Positions 60,888 through 64,000 of a stretch of DNA of 64,000 bases are shown piece by piece (position 1 is the first letter of the stretch; every line of letters begins with the position of its first letter). Below the pieces are notes generated by a model. That model did not search any database. It was not told the DNA's origin and saw only the letters and a program-made list of their open reading frames with translations. Source of the stretch: Anaerozeibacter quisquiliarum (GTDB taxonomy: Bacteria; Bacillota; Clostridia; Christensenellales; Aristaeellaceae); NCBI GenBank assembly GCA_051162045.1, contig JBISDI010000003.1; one strand, given 5' to 3'. Position numbers and translations under genes: made by a program.

Positions 60888-62047
60888 CAGTCGTGCGCGC
60901 GCCGAACGACCATCAGTTCCTCATTGGCCGGGATCACCACCACGCGCACTTTCGAGTCCGCGGCGCTGATTTCGCCCTCGCCCGAGAGCAACGCGTTCGC
61001 CTGCTCGTCGATTTTGACGCCCAGGTAGGTCAGCCCCTCGCACACCGCGCGGCGCAGCCGCGCGCTGTGCTCGCCCATGCCGCCGGTGAACGCCAGTTGG
61101 TCGAGCCCGTTGAGCTCCGCCGCATAGGCTCCGATCGTGCGACGGATGGCGTCGACCAGCATGTCGAACGCCAGCCGCGCGCGCTCGCTGCCCGCGTCCA
61201 TCGCGCGCTCGATGTCGCGCAAATCGCCGCTCGTGCCCGATATCCCCTTGAGCCCCGCCTGCTTGGTCAGCGCGCGCTCGACCTCGTCGAGCGTCATGCC
61301 CTGGCGCAGCATAAACGGGATCACGAAGGCGTCCAGCTCGCCCACCCGGTTGTTGTGGGGGATGCCCGTCTGCAGCGAGAAGCCGAAGCTGTTGTCCACG
61401 CTCACGCCGTCCAGCATCGCGCACAGCGAGCTCGACCCGCCCAAATGGCAGGACACCACGCGCCCGCGGCCGGTGCGCTCGGCCACGTAGCTGTGCGACG
61501 CGCCGTGATAGCCCATCTTCTGGATGCCGTGGTGCTCGTACCAGTCGTAGGGCACCGCGAACAACCGGCGCTTAAGCGGGATCGTGCGGTGGAAATCGGT
61601 CTCGAACGCACCCACCAGCCGGGCGTTCGGCGTCAACCGCCGGAACACGCGGATGGCTTCCAGGTACGCTCCGTTGTGCGCCGGCGCGACGGTCATGTAG
61701 TCGGCCATGCCCGTTAGAACCGCCTCGTCGATCACATGCGTGCCCAGGTGGCCCTTGCTGAGCACCGTCTTGAACGCCACGGCGTCGAGCGCCCCGAGCG
61801 ATTCGATTGCGCCGGTGTCCTTAGCCGTCATCCGCCGCAAAAACCGGTCGATGCCGTCCGTGTAGTTGTCGATCGTCAGCCCTTCCTCGAGCAGGTCGGC
61901 CCCCGCGCCCTCGCAGCGGTAGGCAAAGATCGAGCCGCCCATGCCGATGCGCTCCACCCGGCCCTCGCACAGCACCCGCTCGCCCGGCATCGTAAACAGT
62001 TTGAATTTGAGCGACGTGCTGCCCGCGTTGCAGATCAGGATATTCAT
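60860..62047 (-). CDS. ackA: Acetate kinase
   Basis: 395 residues. N-terminal NAGSTSLKFKL, the GYHGASHSYV and CHLGGSSS blocks, QAGLKGISGTSGDLR and the C-terminal PANEELMVVR are all family hallmarks. It makes ATP from acetyl phosphate, central to fermentation; no pta is adjacent. The final seven residues after the normal family end are derived from a MITE fragment. It follows the C39-like peptidase gene by 12 nt. Confidence 0.94.
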   Translation of the reverse strand: MNILICNAGSTSLKFKLFTMPGERVLCEGRVERIGMGGSIFAYRCEGAGADLLEEGLTIDNYTDGIDRFLRRMTAKDTGAIESLGALDAVAFKTVLSKGHLGTHVIDEAVLTGMADYMTVAPAHNGAYLEAIRVFRRLTPNARLVGAFETDFHRTIPLKRRLFAVPYDWYEHHGIQKMGYHGASHSYVAERTGRGRVVSCHLGGSSSLCAMLDGVSVDNSFGFSLQTGIPHNNRVGELDAFVIPFMLRQGMTLDEVERALTKQAGLKGISGTSGDLRDIERAMDAGSERARLAFDMLVDAIRRTIGAYAAELNGLDQLAFTGGMGEHSARLRRAVCEGLTYLGVKIDEQANALLSGEGEISAADSKVRVVVIPANEELMVVRRAHDCLTATARGV

Positions 62048-62059
62048 CGGCGGCCCCCC

Positions 62060-62677
62060 TTACTTTGTCAACACCAGGAACGAGTTTTCGCGCCGAAGCT
62101 CCGCCATAATCAGCGCCATATCGTAGGGTACTTCCGAGCGCTCGCGGCTGCTGGGGTCGTTGACGAGGATTCGTCCGTCCGCGTCCACGCCGCGCAGCAG
62201 GATGTAGTGCCCGCCCGCCGTGAACGTGCCCGGCCCCATGTGCGCGATCACCGGACGGCCCGCCTTGAGCGCGCGCAGCACCGGCTTGGGTTCGTTGGCG
62301 ATCCACGTGCCTTTGACGCCGTTCAGCCGCGCCATATCGGTCAGCGCCTCATGGCTGAGTCCGTCGCCGAAGTAGTATTCGTGCTCGACCGCCCATTCGA
62401 ACAGCACCTGCGGCGACACCGCACGGCCCGTCAGGTACTCGATCGCCATCGACAGGCTCACCGCGCCGCAGCCGCTGGTTTTGACTGACTTGTCCTCGCC
62501 CGCGAACACCGCGACCGTGTCCTCGTAATCGCTTTGCAGGATCAGCGGGACGGCGGCCAGCCGCTCCGGGCTGATCGTCGGCCGGCTCATCCGCCACCAC
62601 ACGAGCAGCGCCAGCGCCAGCGCGATCAGCAGCAGCAGCCACCGCCATACCCTGCGCCGTGGTTTTTTTTCGCTCAT
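62060..62677 (-). CDS. Membrane-anchored C39-like (papain-fold) cysteine peptidase
   Basis: 205 residues. One N-terminal membrane segment (about 12-29) with the basic MSEKKPRRRVWRW on the inside. Catalytic residues as expected for Peptidase_C39_2: C70 in TSGCGAVSLSM, H157 in GGHYILLRG, D174 in VNDPS. The active domain faces outward. Substrate unknown; no bacteriocin export ABC domain is attached. Overlaps the HAD gene by 4 bp. Confidence 0.85.
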   Translation of the reverse strand: MSEKKPRRRVWRWLLLLIALALALLVWWRMSRPTISPERLAAVPLILQSDYEDTVAVFAGEDKSVKTSGCGAVSLSMAIEYLTGRAVSPQVLFEWAVEHEYYFGDGLSHEALTDMARLNGVKGTWIANEPKPVLRALKAGRPVIAHMGPGTFTAGGHYILLRGVDADGRILVNDPSSRERSEVPYDMALIMAELRRENSFLVLTK

Positions 62678-63348
62678 GGGCTACCCGCCTCCAACCGTTT
62701 GACCGCGCCCGGGAATTCCTCCACGCGATCGATCACGGCATCGGCCCCGGCCGCAACCAGGCTCTCGCGCGGGCGGAACCCCCAGCTGACCGCGAGGCAG
62801 CGAAGGGCGGCATTGCGTGCGGTCAGCACGTCCACGTCCGAATCGCCGACGTACAGCGCGCGGTCAGAGGGCACATCCAGCGCGTGAAGCGCCGCGAACA
62901 CCGCGTCGGGCGCGGGCTTCTTGCGCACACCCTCGGCTTCGCGCTCGCCCATCGCCACCTGAACCAAGTCGCCGAAGTACTTGCGGCACAGCGGCTTCAC
63001 CGCGCCGTCGAACTTATTGGACACCACGCCCACCTTGACGCCGTCCGCCCGGAGCGTGGCGAGCAGCTCCATCACGCCCGGATAGGGCGCGGTCTTATGT
63101 TCCATGTTGGCCTTATAATGCGCTTGAAACAGCTTCAGGCAGCGCTCGACCTCCGCTTCCGGACCGCCCTCAGGCAGCACGCGCTCGATCAGCCGCCGCG
63201 CGCCGTCGCCCACTGAGCTTCGCACTTCGTCCAATGTGCGTGCCGGGTGACCCAGCGCGGCCAGCGCGTGGTTCACGCTGTCGGTCAAATCGTCCAATGT
63301 ATCGAGCAGGGTACCGTCAAGATCGAACAGGATGGCTTCAAATTTCAT
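62674..63348 (-). CDS. HAD-family phosphatase (phosphoglycolate phosphatase-like)
   Basis: 224 residues. Nucleophile D9 and acid D11 in FDLDGTLLDT, motif II VVSNK, motif III K in RKKPAPD, motif IV GDSDVD. A helical C1 cap lies between. Family Gph/PGP; natural substrate may be phosphoglycolate or another small phosphate. ATG 63348 follows GGGGGAA; the frame upstream to 63582 is intergenic. Confidence 0.9.
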   Translation of the reverse strand: MKFEAILFDLDGTLLDTLDDLTDSVNHALAALGHPARTLDEVRSSVGDGARRLIERVLPEGGPEAEVERCLKLFQAHYKANMEHKTAPYPGVMELLATLRADGVKVGVVSNKFDGAVKPLCRKYFGDLVQVAMGEREAEGVRKKPAPDAVFAALHALDVPSDRALYVGDSDVDVLTARNAALRCLAVSWGFRPRESLVAAGADAVIDRVEEFPGAVKRLEAGSP

Positions 63349-63516
63349 GCGTTCCCCCGGTGCCTTTGGCATAGTTTTCCTCATGATACCACGAAGCCTG
63401 GGTTGGGTAAACGCCCAAACGGTAAAAAGCGGCGGCGGGCCGATGCCGGTAATGCCCCTCCGGCGAGGGGCGCCCGCCCCGTCCGACACCGATCCGCGCC
63501 CGGATGCATACACTGC

Positions 63517-63680
63517 AAGGTAGCCGCTGATTGGTTCGGGCGTTGGCCGACGAGGGGATTTTTCGTCCAATTGTTCCAGCAAAACGCGCCGGCGCAGCAG
63601 CGCTACGTCAAGCGTTTTGCAGGGACGGGCGGGCGAAAAGTACCCGCCAGCCGGCGTCAGAATAGATCAGCGGCTACCTT
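63517..63680. mobile_element. MITE-like element, diverged copy 3 (164 bp)
   Basis: Perfect 15-bp terminal inverted repeats AAGGTAGCCGCTGAT / ATCAGCGGCTACCTT. The length and the core GCAGCGCTACGTCAAGCGTTTTGC (inverted relative to copies 1 and 2) link it to the family. It occupies most of the gap between the HAD gene and the last gene; the rest (63349-63516) shows nothing recognisable. Confidence 0.7.
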
Positions 63681-63699
63681 GGGGAAAGGATGTGTGCCT

Positions 63700-63990
63700 A
63701 TGATGAATTGGGATTTGCCCAGTTGGTTTCCCATGCCGCCCGTGTTTCCCGGCTGCGGGCATCGGCCCCGGCCGTGTCCCCCGCCGTGCCCTCCGCCGTG
63801 CCCCCCGCCGTGCCATCCACCGTGCCCTCCGCCCTGCCCTCCGCCCTGCCCGAGGCCATGCCCCGAGCCGGAAACGCTCTGCGTGCGCGTGCTGGGCGAT
63901 GACGGTTGCGGCAACTTGATCCTGTCGGTCAGGCGGCCGCGCCTTTGCCAGTGCAACGGCGAATGGGTACCCTGCCGGCGCTGGAGATAA
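63700..63990 (+). CDS. Small Cys-Pro repeat protein
   Basis: 96 residues from tandem ATGs, 9 nt after AAGGA. After MMNWDLPSWFPMPPVFPGCG comes an array of about eight PCPPP-like units (C every fourth residue), then a short normal domain LCVRVLGDDGCGNLIL and a Cys-containing end. No signal peptide. The coding DNA is a 12-bp tandem repeat. Could be a spore-coat, surface or metal-binding protein; sequence alone does not tell. Confidence 0.65.
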   Translation: MMNWDLPSWFPMPPVFPGCGHRPRPCPPPCPPPCPPPCHPPCPPPCPPPCPRPCPEPETLCVRVLGDDGCGNLILSVRRPRLCQCNGEWVPCRRWR

Positions 63991-64000
63991 ATGCTACACA

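Noticed and set aside
63770..63870. Regular short repeats that could be mistaken for a CRISPR array
   Set aside because: The 12-bp units have no spacers and lie in frame within a coding sequence (PCPPP repeats).

Overview
The window comes from a high-GC, Firmicutes-type bacterium, most likely an uncultured gut or rumen member of the Clostridia (Christensenellales-like). That placement is an inference. It rests on Gram-positive Shine-Dalgarno sites before nearly every gene, frequent GTG/TTG starts, sigma-A promoters of the form TTGACA-N17-TATAAT, the CBS-DRTGG pyrophosphatase, the PadR/HAAS/toastrack operon, a membrane-anchored MurF and several M42 peptidases. No rRNA, tRNA, phage, integrase, transposase gene or CRISPR array was seen.

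Region 1 (1-16.6 kb, all minus strand) is one catabolic locus. It holds a glycerate 2-kinase, a zinc alcohol dehydrogenase, two FadR-type GntR regulators, two TIM-barrel sugar isomerases, a split transketolase, an SDR dehydrogenase, two tandem transaldolase-family enzymes, a beta-hydroxyacid dehydrogenase and a complete Liv-type ABC importer (livJHMGF, livF cut by the window edge). A 13-bp element close to GATGTANTACAAC recurs just downstream of three strong promoters, and variants lie before other genes, so the locus looks like one substrate-induced regulon. Enzymes that move two- and three-carbon ketol units, a glycerate kinase as the only kinase, and an amino-acid-type importer do not match a pathway I can name. 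This is the best candidate for an undescribed system.

Region 2 (17.0-33.9 kb) is mostly housekeeping. It carries an alpha/beta hydrolase with murF and ddl, a PadR operon facing them, rplM-rpsI behind a leader, ppaC with an ECF S-component, three tandem M42 aminopeptidases, a large membrane protein and a lipoprotein with seven peptidoglycan-binding-like repeats.

Region 3 (33.9-47.0 kb) is a recombinogenic accessory island. Two head-to-tail modules each encode a small secreted protein, a larger secreted protein, two membrane subunits and an ABC ATPase. They are diverged in the middle but almost identical at both ends (293-bp and 93-bp blocks). Around them lie a frameshifted third small secreted gene, copied gene ends, a low-GC secreted propeller-like protein, an ECF sigma/anti-sigma pair and an orphan AraC-type response regulator.

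Region 4 (47.2-54.2 kb) is a small XRE regulator followed by a six-gene polyamine operon (speD-speA-speE-speB-carboxynorspermidine dehydrogenase-nspC) that encodes two different routes to spermidine.

Region 5 (54.2-64 kb) has a tagD-like cytidylyltransferase, argF with an ArgR-like operator, a ferric-type ABC importer with one double permease, ackA, a membrane-anchored C39-like peptidase, a HAD phosphatase and a Cys-Pro repeat protein. A 163-164 bp inverted-repeat (MITE-like) element occurs three times in the window plus one fragment, and it forms the ends of two genes.
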